Source: Bin52 sp965213935 (lineage in GTDB: Bacteria; Pseudomonadota; Alphaproteobacteria; Thalassobaculales; Thalassobaculaceae). From it: DNA of 64,000 bases. Below the pieces are notes generated by a model. It made no database searches. It worked only from the letters and a program-made list of their open reading frames with translations, and was not told the DNA's origin. The stretch covers positions 640,048 through 704,047 of the forward strand of contig CBDCAO010000010.1 of the NCBI GenBank assembly GCA_965213935.1, read 5' to 3'. This document shows, one piece after another, positions 1 to 8,793 of the stretch. The translations under genes and the position numbers were made by a program. Within the stretch, counting starts at the first letter, position 1; every line of letters begins with the position of its first letter.

Positions 1-667
1 CCTTCATGTTGGTGGTGAACCCGTGCTGAACCACGAGATCCCTGCCGAAACGCAGGACGTCGGCCGCGTCGAACAGCGGTTCCTCTTCCGTGGTCACGAA
101 GTGTCGTGCCGCGGTCCATTCCAGCCGCTTCGCGATGCCGATGTCGCCGGAAAGATAATCGGGCCTGTAGTCCGCGTCGGTCAGCCGGGGTTTGGGAGCC
201 GACTCGTGTCGCATCTCCGGGTCCTCGACGTAGTAGCGCTGGAGCAGCGGCCGGTAACACAGGTATTCGAACCAGCGGCACCGGTAGGACATGGTTGCCT
301 CGAGGATCTCCTTGCCCACGGTCAACAGAACGTCGCGCGGCGGCATGCAGCCGAACATGGTCCCGGTTTCCCAGTCCGGGGTTGCGACCGGCTGGTTGAA
401 GTCGATTGGTGTCGGCCGGTCGACCACGATGTCGCGGGCGCGCAGCTGGTCACTGAACCGGTCCAGGAGCTCGTTGGCGCGCGCGACGGTGTCGGTCGGC
501 CGTGGTCCGTGCAGCCCGCGCATGTCACTGTCTTCAGGGACCTTGGCATCGAGGGCCGGTTCCGGGGGCGGGATGCAGCCTCCGTCAGCCCGGCCCACGA
601 TGACATGGCGCAACCGGTCCCATTCGTTCCAGCTGCTGACGATTGTGCTCTGTTCCGGCGTCGCCAT
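1..667 (-). CDS. Glycine amidinotransferase-like enzyme (AGAT family), 3' end outside window
   Basis: The ATG is at 667 and the frame stays open for 222 codons to the window edge, so the C-terminus is missing. The visible part follows the arginine:glycine amidinotransferase family closely: NEWDRLRHVIVGRA near residues 14-26, a C-M-P-P-R-D segment followed by a VGKEI-like strand, an R-W-F-E-Y stretch, and FDAADVLRFGRD near the break. Family members move the amidino group of arginine to an amine (glycine in creatine synthesis, or inosamine-phosphate in StrB). The catalytic Cys/His region lies beyond the window, so the acceptor cannot be judged. It is co-directional with the downstream-facing alcohol dehydrogenase gene. 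Confidence 0.85.
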   Translation of the reverse strand, partial: MATPEQSTIVSSWNEWDRLRHVIVGRADGGCIPPPEPALDAKVPEDSDMRGLHGPRPTDTVARANELLDRFSDQLRARDIVVDRPTPIDFNQPVATPDWETGTMFGCMPPRDVLLTVGKEILEATMSYRCRWFEYLCYRPLLQRYYVEDPEMRHESAPKPRLTDADYRPDYLSGDIGIAKRLEWTAARHFVTTEEEPLFDAADVLRFGRDLVVQHGFTTNMK

Positions 668-731
668 GGTGCGTGCCTCCGGGCCGCTGTGCAAACTTCG
701 GGGCGGTGCGGTCCGGCCAGAAGTGCGCAGG

Positions 732-1772
732 TCAGGCCGGCGCGAGCATCACCTTGATCTGGTCGCCAGGTCGCTTCAGTGCCTCGAAGGCCTCGGGGAA
801 TTCGCCGAACCCGACCGATCCCGTTACCAGGCCCGCTGCGTTGATACGTCCCTGTGCCAGCATGTCCACGACCATCTCGAAGTCGGCGCGCTCGTAGACG
901 AAACAGAAGACAATGTCGACCTCCTTGACCAGCGCCTCCGACGGCATGAAGCGGTCCTCGACCATGCACAGGCCGACCACCGTCACCCGTCCGCCGATTG
1001 CTGCGAGGTCAACCGCGACCTGCAGCGATCCCGGCACCCCGACGGCATCGAACACGACATCAGGCGCACAGCCCGCCGCGTCGGCGAACTGCTCCGCGAC
1101 ATTGCCCGCCGTGGCATCAAGCGCGACGGTGGCGCCGAACCCGAGCGCGGCTTCCGCACGCGCACGAACGAGATCACTCACCGCGACGGTACGGGCGCCA
1201 AAGAAACGGCTCCAGAGCGCGATGCACAGTCCGACCGGACCGCCACCGACGACGAGCACCGAGTCGCCGGGCTGCAGGCGCGCCCGCTTGACCGCGTGCA
1301 GTCCGACCGCGAGCGGCTCGACCAGCGCGCCTTCCTCGAAACTCACCCGGTCGGGAAGGTGCAGGGTTTCGCGAACCCCGACCCGGGTGTACTCCGCATA
1401 GGCGCCCGTGACCTCCCTCGAGGACCGAATCCGCCCGTCCGGACACCGGTGAGGCTTGCCGGCGAGACACGCCGGGCACTGTCCGCAGCCGAGTTGCGGC
1501 ATGGCACAGATCCGGTCACCGACCGCCCATGGACCGGACACGTCGCGGCCGATCTCGACGATCTCGCCGGCGAACTCGTGGCCCATCACGGCGCCGGGAT
1601 GGATGTTGCGCCAGCCGGATTCCTCATTGTTGACTTCCGACCAGTGCAGGTCGGTCCCGCAGATACCACAGGCGCAGACGCGGATCACCATGCCGTCGGG
1701 ACTGCATGCGGGGTCCGCGACATCCTCGATCGACAGTGGCAGGCCTGAGCGATGAAATACGGCAGCCTTCAT
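732..1772 (-). CDS. Zinc-dependent alcohol/polyol dehydrogenase (MDR family)
   Basis: A 346-residue medium-chain dehydrogenase of normal length. The catalytic zinc site is visible as GICGTD (Cys38) and GHEF (His65, Glu66). The structural zinc loop has Cys96, Cys99, Cys102 and Cys110. A VVGGGPVG dinucleotide motif follows near residue 173. The pattern is that of threonine / 2,3-butanediol / sorbitol dehydrogenases, which oxidise a secondary alcohol with NAD(P)+. It ends 64 nt before the amidinotransferase start on the same strand, so the two may be co-transcribed. The true substrate cannot be read from sequence. Confidence 0.9.
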   Translation of the reverse strand: MKAAVFHRSGLPLSIEDVADPACSPDGMVIRVCACGICGTDLHWSEVNNEESGWRNIHPGAVMGHEFAGEIVEIGRDVSGPWAVGDRICAMPQLGCGQCPACLAGKPHRCPDGRIRSSREVTGAYAEYTRVGVRETLHLPDRVSFEEGALVEPLAVGLHAVKRARLQPGDSVLVVGGGPVGLCIALWSRFFGARTVAVSDLVRARAEAALGFGATVALDATAGNVAEQFADAAGCAPDVVFDAVGVPGSLQVAVDLAAIGGRVTVVGLCMVEDRFMPSEALVKEVDIVFCFVYERADFEMVVDMLAQGRINAAGLVTGSVGFGEFPEAFEALKRPGDQIKVMLAPA

Positions 1773-1916
1773 GGTCGAGCTCCGGGACGGTCATGTGCAT
1801 GACGGCATCCTGAAGAGTTGGACCTGCGCAGACAATGGGGATCGTGTGCGTCGGATATGACTTGCGGTCCCCGACGTTCCGGTTAGCCTTGGTGCGACTG
1901 GAGGAGGATGTTGCCC

Positions 1917-2723
1917 ATGGATACCCGGTCCGACCTGACCCACGCCGTCCAGGCGCTCAATCTCGCCGCCAACTCGGAGAACCGGATCCATGACGATGCG
2001 GTCGCCCGACGCTTCGGCTTCAAGGGCGGGCTGGTGCCGGGTGTCGAGGTGTATGCCTACATGACAAACCCGGTGGTGCGGCATTTCGGTGTCGACTGGC
2101 TGCGATCCGGCATGGCCGAGTGCCGGCTCAGGAAGCCGGTTTACGACGGGTGCGAGGCGGTCGCATCGGCCCGGCCGGACGGAGAGGGCGGACTGGATCT
2201 GGCCGTGCGGTCCGGGGGGATCGCCTGTGCGAGCGGAAAGGCGTCGCTGCCACGGATGCCGGCCAGGGTGCACACTGAAATTCCGCATGCGCCGATAACC
2301 GGTGAACTCCCTCCGGCCTCACCGGAATCCCTTCCCGCTGGTGCGGTCCTCGGAACCTTCGTCGAGGAGATGACGCCCGGGCTGATGGAGGAATACCTCG
2401 AGGGCGCCCGCGAAACCCTCGAGCTCTATCGGGATGCCCGTCTGGTCCATCCCGGGTGGATCCTCCGGCTCGCCAACCGGGCGTTGACGGAAAACGTCAC
2501 CCTGGGCCCCTGGATGCATGTCGGCAGCACGGTGCGGAATCTCGACAGCGTGTCCTGGGGCGAACGGCTGGAGGCGCGCTCACGGGTGACCCGGAACCAC
2601 GAGCACAAGGGACACCTGTTCGTCGAGCTTGATGTTGCGGTGCTTCGCGACGACGGAATGGCGGTTGCGCGGATCGACCATGTCTCGATCTACCGGCCGC
2701 GCCAGGTCAGCGACGCTGCCTGA
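1917..2723 (+). CDS. MaoC-like hot-dog fold protein
   Basis: A protein of 268 residues. An in-frame ATG also exists at 1908, but a strong GGAGGAGG box at 1900-1907 abuts it, whereas the ATG at 1917 has normal spacing, so 1917 is preferred. The N-terminal half (RFGFKGGLVPGVEVYAYM) and the C-terminal half (SWGERLEARSRV, then H-K-G-H-L-F-V-E-L-D-V) look like a double hot-dog, as in MaoC-type dehydratases and acyl thioester-binding proteins. No canonical hydratase Asp/His pair was identified with certainty. The enoyl-CoA hydratase-like gene follows 41 nt downstream, suggesting a role with acyl-CoA substrates. Confidence 0.7.
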   Translation: MDTRSDLTHAVQALNLAANSENRIHDDAVARRFGFKGGLVPGVEVYAYMTNPVVRHFGVDWLRSGMAECRLRKPVYDGCEAVASARPDGEGGLDLAVRSGGIACASGKASLPRMPARVHTEIPHAPITGELPPASPESLPAGAVLGTFVEEMTPGLMEEYLEGARETLELYRDARLVHPGWILRLANRALTENVTLGPWMHVGSTVRNLDSVSWGERLEARSRVTRNHEHKGHLFVELDVAVLRDDGMAVARIDHVSIYRPRQVSDAA

Positions 2724-2764
2724 ACCGGCCGACGGGACCTTGAAGCCACAACGGGAGCAAGAGA

Positions 2765-3538
2765 ATGCCCGAGTATCACCGGGTCGAGCGCGACGGCCGT
2801 GTCATGGTGGTCACGCTCGACCGACCCGAACGCATGAACGCGCTGCACTCGCCGGCTCATTTCGAGCTGGATCGGACCTTCAACACGTTCGAATCCGACC
2901 CGTCGCTCTGGGTCGCGATCCTCACCGGAGCCGGCGAGCGGGCATTCAGTGCCGGTAACGATCTCAAGTTTCAGGCCGAGGGCGGAACCCGCGAGCGTCC
3001 GCCAAGTGGCTTCGGAGGCCTCACCGAGCGATTCGACCGGGCCAAGCCGGTGATCGCCGCCGTCAACGGCGTGGCCATGGGCGGCGGGTTCGAGCTTGCA
3101 CTTGCGTGCGATGTCATCATCGCTGCGGAGAATGCGCGGTTTGCCCTCCCGGAGCCGCGCGTCGGCCTGGCGGCACTCGCCGGTGGCCTGCACCGCCTGC
3201 CCCGGATGATTCCGCCGAAACACGCGATGGGCATGATTCTCACCGGACGCCACGTCCCGGCGGCAGAAGGTCATGACCTCGGCTTCGTGACCCGGGTGGT
3301 GCCGGAAGGCGATGCACTGTCCGCCGCACGCGAGTTTGCTGCACAGATCCTGGAGTGTTCGCCGGTCTCGATCAGAACCAGCATGGACGTGGTTCGCCGG
3401 GGCCTTGAGCACGCCGACCTGCGCACCGCTATGCGGATGCAGTACGACAGCGTGACCACGCTGCGCAACAGCGAGGATACCGTCGAGGGACCGCGGGCGT
3501 TTGCACAGAAGCGCCGGCCCAACTGGACCGGTCGCTGA
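2765..3538 (+). CDS. Enoyl-CoA hydratase/isomerase (crotonase family)
   Basis: A 257-residue crotonase-fold enzyme preceded by a GGGAGC ribosome site. The first oxyanion-hole segment is SAGNDLKF near residues 62-69 and the second is GVAMGGGFELALACDVIIA near residues 102-120, followed by the helix PRVGLAALAGGLHRLPR. These are the standard family landmarks for CoA thioester hydration, isomerisation or hydrolysis. The catalytic glutamates cannot be assigned confidently, so substrate and reaction remain open. It is probably co-transcribed with the MaoC-like gene upstream and converges on the SixA-like gene only 8 nt away. Confidence 0.88.
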   Translation: MPEYHRVERDGRVMVVTLDRPERMNALHSPAHFELDRTFNTFESDPSLWVAILTGAGERAFSAGNDLKFQAEGGTRERPPSGFGGLTERFDRAKPVIAAVNGVAMGGGFELALACDVIIAAENARFALPEPRVGLAALAGGLHRLPRMIPPKHAMGMILTGRHVPAAEGHDLGFVTRVVPEGDALSAAREFAAQILECSPVSIRTSMDVVRRGLEHADLRTAMRMQYDSVTTLRNSEDTVEGPRAFAQKRRPNWTGR

Positions 3539-3546
3539 ACGGACGG

Positions 3547-4071
3547 TCACGCGTCCGGACGCGAAGCCGCTCGCTCAAGGACACGCGGCAGGATCCAGTC
3601 GACGCGCACACCGCTGCCGGGCTTGATCGCCGACCAGCGGTCCGTCTCGAAACGAAGCACCGCGACCGCCCCGGTCGGGTACCGGGCCGCGTAGGGCGGG
3701 TCCGCCGAGCCGTCCAGCACAAGGGCGAGGTGGCGGATTCCGGGCTCGTGGGCAACCAGCATCACGGTTTCGTGCGCGTGCCCGAAAGTGCCGAGGACGG
3801 CGGACATCTGACCGGGTGCGGCAAGGTAGAGTTCCCGTCTTTCGACTACCGGCGGTGACGGGGTCCAGCAGGCCGCGATGCGGTTCGCCGTATCGAGTGC
3901 CCGGGTCGCGGTCGAGGAAATGACGACGCCGGGAGCGGCTCTGGACGCAAGCGCACTTCCGACCAGTCCGGTCGCCCGGATCCCGCGCGGCGCCAGCGGC
4001 CGGTCATGGTCATCGAGTGCCGGGTCCGACCAGTCCGACTTTGCGTGCCGGACCAGAAGCAACGTCTTCAT
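3547..4071 (-). CDS. SixA-like histidine phosphatase
   Basis: A 174-residue protein of the histidine phosphatase (phosphoglycerate mutase) superfamily. It starts with MKTLLLVRHAKSDW, where the RHA motif carries the catalytic histidine at residue 9. SSTATRALDTA supplies the conserved second arginine region, and MLVAHEPGI the second histidine. This short form matches SixA, which removes phosphate from phosphohistidine in phosphorelay proteins. Its partner is not evident locally. It is convergent with the crotonase-like gene. Confidence 0.88.
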   Translation of the reverse strand: MKTLLLVRHAKSDWSDPALDDHDRPLAPRGIRATGLVGSALASRAAPGVVISSTATRALDTANRIAACWTPSPPVVERRELYLAAPGQMSAVLGTFGHAHETVMLVAHEPGIRHLALVLDGSADPPYAARYPTGAVAVLRFETDRWSAIKPGSGVRVDWILPRVLERAASRPDA

Positions 4072-4098
4072 CGACCGGCCTTTCGTGGTGTCTCCCGG

Positions 4099-4527
4099 TC
4101 AGGTGATCCTGGCCGGCATCCAGCGCTGGCGCCGCCGGCCGCGCCGGACTTCGGGGTTTTCTCCGTCATAGTCGATCGGGACCGGGTCCGACACGCGTTC
4201 GGGTGCCACATCGAGCGCGTTGACGATGCAGGTGGCGAGCAGGCCGTCTGCATCCTCGTCCTGCATGACGGCGGCGACATAGACGCCGCACTCGCGGCAA
4301 ACGAGGTAGTCGGTGATGCCGTGTCCCATGCGGTAGGCCGACAGGCTGTCGCGGTTGCGAATCACAATGTCCAGGCGACCGCCGGGATCGGCAGTCGCGC
4401 GGACATTGTGCTTGCGGCAGAACGAACACTGGCAGGCCCGGATCGGGAGGTCCTCGAAGCGCCCCGCGGCATGGAACTCCAGCCGCAGGTTACCGCAATG
4501 ACAACCGCCTTCCAGTCGCTCTGCCAT
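4099..4527 (-). CDS. GFA family protein (glutathione-dependent formaldehyde-activating-like)
   Basis: A longer open frame reaches 4641, but the first 38 residues are low-complexity Arg/Ser. The ATG at 4527 has a GGAGG ribosome site and gives the usual family N-terminus GGCHCGNLRLEF. Zinc ligands are visible as Cys9 and Cys11, the C-x-C-x-x-C cluster at 32, 34 and 37, and Cys77 with Cys80 (LVCRECG). The family (DUF636 fold) includes the Paracoccus Gfa protein, but most members have no proven activity. The 142-residue product is a cytosolic zinc protein. The rpsA stop lies just upstream on the same strand. Confidence 0.88.
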   Translation of the reverse strand: MAERLEGGCHCGNLRLEFHAAGRFEDLPIRACQCSFCRKHNVRATADPGGRLDIVIRNRDSLSAYRMGHGITDYLVCRECGVYVAAVMQDEDADGLLATCIVNALDVAPERVSDPVPIDYDGENPEVRRGRRRQRWMPARIT

Positions 4528-4546
4528 CGAACTTCCGCCTCCGCGA

Positions 4547-6268
4547 TCAGCTCTCGTCCTCGGATTGCTGGTTCTGCTCCCGCTGCCTGAGCGCCGCACC
4601 GAGGATGTCGCCGAGGCTCGCACCGCTGTCCGACGAACCATAGTTGTCCATTGCGTGGCGTTCCTCCTGGATCTCCCGGGCCTTGATCGACAGTGTCAGC
4701 CGACGGCTCTTCTGGTCAATCTGGGTAATCTTCGCATCGACCTTTTCGCCGACCGCAAACCGGTCCGGACGCTGCTCCGAACGATCCCGCGAGAGTTCGG
4801 AGCGGTGTATGAACCCCGAAAGCCCGTCCGCGACGGTCACGTTGATACCGGCATCGAGGAGCTCGTTGACGGTGCAGGTCACGATGGCGTTCTTGCGGAC
4901 CGCAGCGGCGCTGGTCTTGAACGGGTCCGGTGAAAGCTGCTTGATGCCCAGCGAGATCCGTTCCTTTTCCGGATTGATGTTGAGCACCTTGGCGCGGACC
5001 ATCTCACCGCGCTTGTACTGCTTGATCGCCTCGTCGCCCGGCACCTCCCAGTCGAGGTCGGACAGGTGCACCATCCCGTCGATGTCGCCGTTCAGTTCGA
5101 CGAACAGGCCGAACTCGGTGATGCTCCTGATCTCGCCCTCGATCTCGGTACCGACCGGCGACTGCGCCATGAACTCTTCCCACAGGTTGGGAGTGCACTG
5201 CTTGAGGCCGAGCGAAATGCGCCGTTTGACCGGATCGACGTCCAGCACCATGACCTCGACTTCCTGGCTGGTCGACACGATCTTGCCCGGGTGAACGTTC
5301 TTCTTGGTCCAGCTCATCTCCGAGACATGGACCAGTCCCTCGATACCGGGCTCCAGCTCGACGAAGGCACCGTAATCGGTAATGTTGGTCACCCGGCCAA
5401 TGAACTTCGTACTGACCGGGTACTTTGCCTGGGCTCCTTCCCACGGATCGGCCTGGAGCTGCTTCATGCCGAGAGAGATGCGCTGGGTTTCCGGGTTGAA
5501 CCGGATGACCTGGACGTCAACGGTCTGGCCGATCTGCACCGCTTCGCTCGGATGGTTGATCCGGCGCCAGGCGATGTCGGTGACATGCAGCAGGCCGTCC
5601 ACACCGCCGAGGTCGACGAAGGCGCCGTAGTCGGTGATGTTCTTGACCACGCCCTGCAGAACCTGGCCTTCCTTCAGGTTGGCAATCAGCTCGGCGCGCG
5701 CCTCGGCCCGGCTTTCCTCGAGCACCGCCCGGCGGGAGACCACGATGTTGCCGCGCCTGCGATCCATCTTGAGGATCTGGAACGGTTGCGGAGTTCCGAG
5801 CAGCGGCCCGATGTCGCGAACCGGTCGAATGTCGACCTGGCTGCCGGGAAGGAAGGCGGTGGCTCCGGAAAGGTCGACGGTGAATCCACCCTTTACCCGG
5901 CCGAAGATGGTTCCGGTGACACGGTTCTGATCGGCAAATGCCGTTTCCAGTGCCGCCCAGGCTTCCTCACGACGGGCCTTGTCCCGACTGAGCATCGCCT
6001 CGCCGTTGCGGTCTTCCATCCGCTCGACGTACACCTCGACCTCGTCACCGGGGTTGAGGCCATGATCCCGGCCTGGCGGTGCGAACTCCTTGAGCGCGAC
6101 CCGGCCTTCCGACTTGAGGCCGACATCGATAAGTGCGAAATCACCCTCGAGAGAAACGATGGTGCCCTTGACCACGCTTCCCTCGATGCTGACGTGATAA
6201 CCGAGGGCTTCGGCGAGGAGGGCGTCGAAATTCTCTGTATCGGCGCCGCCAACAGCGGTCTCTGCCAT
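4547..6268 (-). CDS. rpsA: 30S ribosomal protein S1
   Basis: The product has 573 residues. The open frame extends further upstream to 6577, but the ATG at 6268 follows an AGGGAG ribosome site and begins the typical N-terminus (MAETAV...). About six S1 RNA-binding repeats are visible, each with a glycine-rich ITDYGAFVDL / ITEFGLFVEL strand and an ISLGMKQL / ISLGLKQ end. The protein binds mRNA on the 30S subunit and helps initiation. It sits 281 nt downstream of cmk, the common cmk-rpsA order. That spacer has no other gene and could hold the promoter and leader where S1 autoregulates in other bacteria. Confidence 0.97.
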   Translation of the reverse strand: MAETAVGGADTENFDALLAEALGYHVSIEGSVVKGTIVSLEGDFALIDVGLKSEGRVALKEFAPPGRDHGLNPGDEVEVYVERMEDRNGEAMLSRDKARREEAWAALETAFADQNRVTGTIFGRVKGGFTVDLSGATAFLPGSQVDIRPVRDIGPLLGTPQPFQILKMDRRRGNIVVSRRAVLEESRAEARAELIANLKEGQVLQGVVKNITDYGAFVDLGGVDGLLHVTDIAWRRINHPSEAVQIGQTVDVQVIRFNPETQRISLGMKQLQADPWEGAQAKYPVSTKFIGRVTNITDYGAFVELEPGIEGLVHVSEMSWTKKNVHPGKIVSTSQEVEVMVLDVDPVKRRISLGLKQCTPNLWEEFMAQSPVGTEIEGEIRSITEFGLFVELNGDIDGMVHLSDLDWEVPGDEAIKQYKRGEMVRAKVLNINPEKERISLGIKQLSPDPFKTSAAAVRKNAIVTCTVNELLDAGINVTVADGLSGFIHRSELSRDRSEQRPDRFAVGEKVDAKITQIDQKSRRLTLSIKAREIQEERHAMDNYGSSDSGASLGDILGAALRQREQNQQSEDES

Positions 6269-6549
6269 GAAAACTCCCTGTCCGTGGACTTGACCGTCCG
6301 CATCCAGGTGCGGACGGTGGTTGCGGTGATCCGGCCGGAGCGGCGAACACGACCTGTGACGCCCCGTTACCGGGGTGTCATCCTCGCTGTCCGCAACCGG
6401 CTGCCACCTGGTTGCACCCGCTGCCGTCCTGACACGGTGGAACGGCATCGGATTGAGTGGAATCCCGGGCCGGGTGATACTGACACCCGGCCGTTCCTGT
6501 TCCACCGGCGTCTCCTGCTCCCGACCCGTCTCTCCCCGGGCCGGCGTGA

Positions 6550-7182
6550 TTACTGTGCCGACTCGACGAAGGCGCATGCACGCCGAAACGCTTCGTGCGC
6601 AGTCATGAGGCTGGTGTCCAGCACCATCGCGTCCCGGGATTGGCGCAGGGGCGCATCAACCCGATTTGCGTCGCGCGCATCGCGTTCCCGCAGGTCTGCA
6701 AGCACGGTTGCATATATAGAGCGCTCTCCGCGGCCAAGCAACTCCAGGTGCCTGCGCCTGGCGCGGACCTCCGGTGTCGCGGTCACGAAGATCTTGCGGT
6801 CGGCGTCGGGGCAGACGACCGTGCCGATGTCTCGTCCGTCGAGCACGGCTCCGGGCCTCCTGTCCGGGGGCTGCCGGGCAAAGTCGCGCTGAAGGTCGAG
6901 AAGCGCGGCTCTCACCTGGGGTATTGCGGCCACGACCGAGGCGGCGAGCCCGACCTCCGGGGCCCGGACGCGGGGGTCGACGGTGTCTGGAAGATGCAGG
7001 TTTCTCGCGGCCTGGACTGCCGTTTCCGGATCCGCGGGATCGGCGCCTGCGCGGAGCAGGGAGAAGGCAACCGCGCGATACAGTGCTCCCGTATCGAGAT
7101 AGGCAAGCCCGAACCGGTCGGCCAGCCTGCGCGCGATGGTTCCCTTGCCGGCTGCCGCAGGCCCGTCGACGGCGACGATCAT
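6550..7182 (-). CDS. cmk: Cytidylate kinase
   Basis: A 210-residue kinase converting CMP/dCMP to the diphosphate. The P-loop is at the N-terminus (VDGPAAAGKGT, residues 5-15). FGLAYLDTGALYRAV follows as the substrate segment, then DGRDIGTVVCPDAD and KIFVTA. The ATG overlaps the aroA stop by 4 nt (ATGA), so it is translationally coupled. The order aroA-cmk-rpsA is a conserved bacterial housekeeping operon. Confidence 0.97.
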   Translation of the reverse strand: MIVAVDGPAAAGKGTIARRLADRFGLAYLDTGALYRAVAFSLLRAGADPADPETAVQAARNLHLPDTVDPRVRAPEVGLAASVVAAIPQVRAALLDLQRDFARQPPDRRPGAVLDGRDIGTVVCPDADRKIFVTATPEVRARRRHLELLGRGERSIYATVLADLRERDARDANRVDAPLRQSRDAMVLDTSLMTAHEAFRRACAFVESAQ

Positions 7183-8507
7183 TCCGAGTGCTCGGAGATG
7201 TCGGCTCCAAGTGCTCTCAGGGTGTCGGCGAAGCCGGGGAAACTCGTCGCAATTGTTGCCGCGTCATCGATGGCGATGCCGTCGCGCGACGCCAGGCCGA
7301 GCACCAGGAACGCCATTGCAATGCGGTGATCAAGTCCTGCCCGGATGACCGTGCCCCCCTCGATCGCCCCCGGCGCGCCGTGGACCACAAGCCGGTCCTC
7401 CCCTTCCTCGACCACGACCCCGCAGGCGGCCAGGCCGCGGGCAACGGCCGCGAGCCGGTCGCTTTCCTTCACCCGCAGTTCGGCAAGGCCGTTCATCACC
7501 GTGGTACCCCGTGCGCAAGCGGCGGCAACGGCCAGCACCGGGTACTCATCGATCATCCTGGGAGCGATCTCGGGCGGCACGGTCACGCCGCGCAGCTCCG
7601 ACGAGCGTACCACCAGGTCGGCAACCGGTTCGCCCGGACCCGGCCGGGGACGGATCTCGATGTCGGCACCCATCTGCGTGAGTACCTCGTAGAGCCCGAA
7701 GCGGAGCGGATTGGTTCCGATCCCGGGCAGCCGCACCTCCGACCCGGGGGTGACGAGTGCTGCGACGGCCGGGAACGCGGCCGAGGACGGGTCAACCGGA
7801 ACCCGGACCGGCTGGGCCGCGAGTTCAGGCTCACCAGTCACCGATACCCGCCGTCCCCCGTCCGCCTGTTCCTCGGTCTCCACGGTGGCACCGAACTGGT
7901 CAAGCAGTGTTTCGGTGTGATCACGCGTCGGGTGAGGCTCGATGACGGTTGTAATTCCCGGAGCCGCGATGCCCGCGAGCAGGATCGCCGACTTCACCTG
8001 GGCAGACGCGACCGGCAGGATGTAGTCAATCGGCAGGAGCACCTGCGGACCGGTACACGCGAGAGGCAGCCGGCCGCCTTCGCGGGCCAGGACCTGTACG
8101 CCCATTTCAGCGAGCGGTCGGGTGACCCGCTCCATCGGGCGCCGCCGCAACGAGGCGTCGCCGGTGAAGAACGTGGTTGCCGGCAGGCCGGCGACGGCTC
8201 CCATGAGCAACCGCACCCCGGTACCGGAGTTGCCGAGATCGAGCACCGTTTCCGGTTCGTCGAACCCGCCGACACCCCGGCCGTGCACTTGCCAGGTCCC
8301 GTCCCCGTCGCGCGTGATCACCGCGCCGAGCTGCCTGAGTGCCGCCGCGGTCCGCATCACGTCGTCGCCTTCGAGCAGGCCGTGGATACGGGTCTTCCCC
8401 ACCGCGAGCGCCCCCATGATCAGGGCGCGGTGCGAGATCGACTTGTCTCCGGGCAGCCGGACTTCTCCGTGTAGCCGGGATGACGGGTGAGCAATGAGTC
8501 CGGACAC
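7179..8507 (-). CDS. aroA: 3-phosphoshikimate 1-carboxyvinyltransferase (EPSP synthase)
   Basis: The product of 442 residues catalyses the sixth shikimate pathway step, joining phosphoenolpyruvate to shikimate-3-phosphate. A longer frame runs to 8834, but a GTG at 8507 preceded by GGAGAG gives the family N-terminus. Signatures are LPGDKSISHR near residues 20-29, LDLGNSGTGVRLL, the ASAQVKSA segment, HPTRDHTE, and RVKESDR. It is the first gene of the aroA-cmk-rpsA block. In many alphaproteobacteria the TIGR02300 gene sits next to it; here three unrelated genes lie between them. Confidence 0.96.
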   Translation of the reverse strand: MSGLIAHPSSRLHGEVRLPGDKSISHRALIMGALAVGKTRIHGLLEGDDVMRTAAALRQLGAVITRDGDGTWQVHGRGVGGFDEPETVLDLGNSGTGVRLLMGAVAGLPATTFFTGDASLRRRPMERVTRPLAEMGVQVLAREGGRLPLACTGPQVLLPIDYILPVASAQVKSAILLAGIAAPGITTVIEPHPTRDHTETLLDQFGATVETEEQADGGRRVSVTGEPELAAQPVRVPVDPSSAAFPAVAALVTPGSEVRLPGIGTNPLRFGLYEVLTQMGADIEIRPRPGPGEPVADLVVRSSELRGVTVPPEIAPRMIDEYPVLAVAAACARGTTVMNGLAELRVKESDRLAAVARGLAACGVVVEEGEDRLVVHGAPGAIEGGTVIRAGLDHRIAMAFLVLGLASRDGIAIDDAATIATSFPGFADTLRALGADISEHSE

Positions 8508-8793
8508 CGGACATCTCTCCGTTCGGGTGGGAAAACCGGGACTCCAGGAGGGCTCGGGTCGGGTTGCCCGGGAGACCGGCGTCGCCCGGATCAGGAGCCG
8601 TCCCGGTGATGGAGCGAGCCGCGATCCTCTCGCAGGTTCCGCACTGTCGTCCAGGCCGCAGGCGTAACAGGACCGGCCGCGGGGCGCAAGCGGCCGACGA
8701 GCTTCCCGTCGAAGCCGGCCGGCACACCGGTTCTGCCGTCGCCCACGAACTCCCGGTCCCGCGGGGCGGGTCATGCAGACGTTCGTGTGCCGC
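8508..8793. other. Intergenic spacer upstream of aroA
   Basis: This 286-base spacer lies between the aroA start and the stop of the transglutaminase-like gene, both on the minus strand. Open frames here are low-complexity Arg/Pro-rich and resemble no family. It should hold the aroA promoter, but no clear -35/-10 pair was recognised. Confidence 0.4.

Noticed and set aside
5066..6892. 608-codon open frame on the plus strand
   Set aside because: It is antisense to rpsA and cmk, which are unambiguous; long antisense frames are expected in GC-rich coding DNA.
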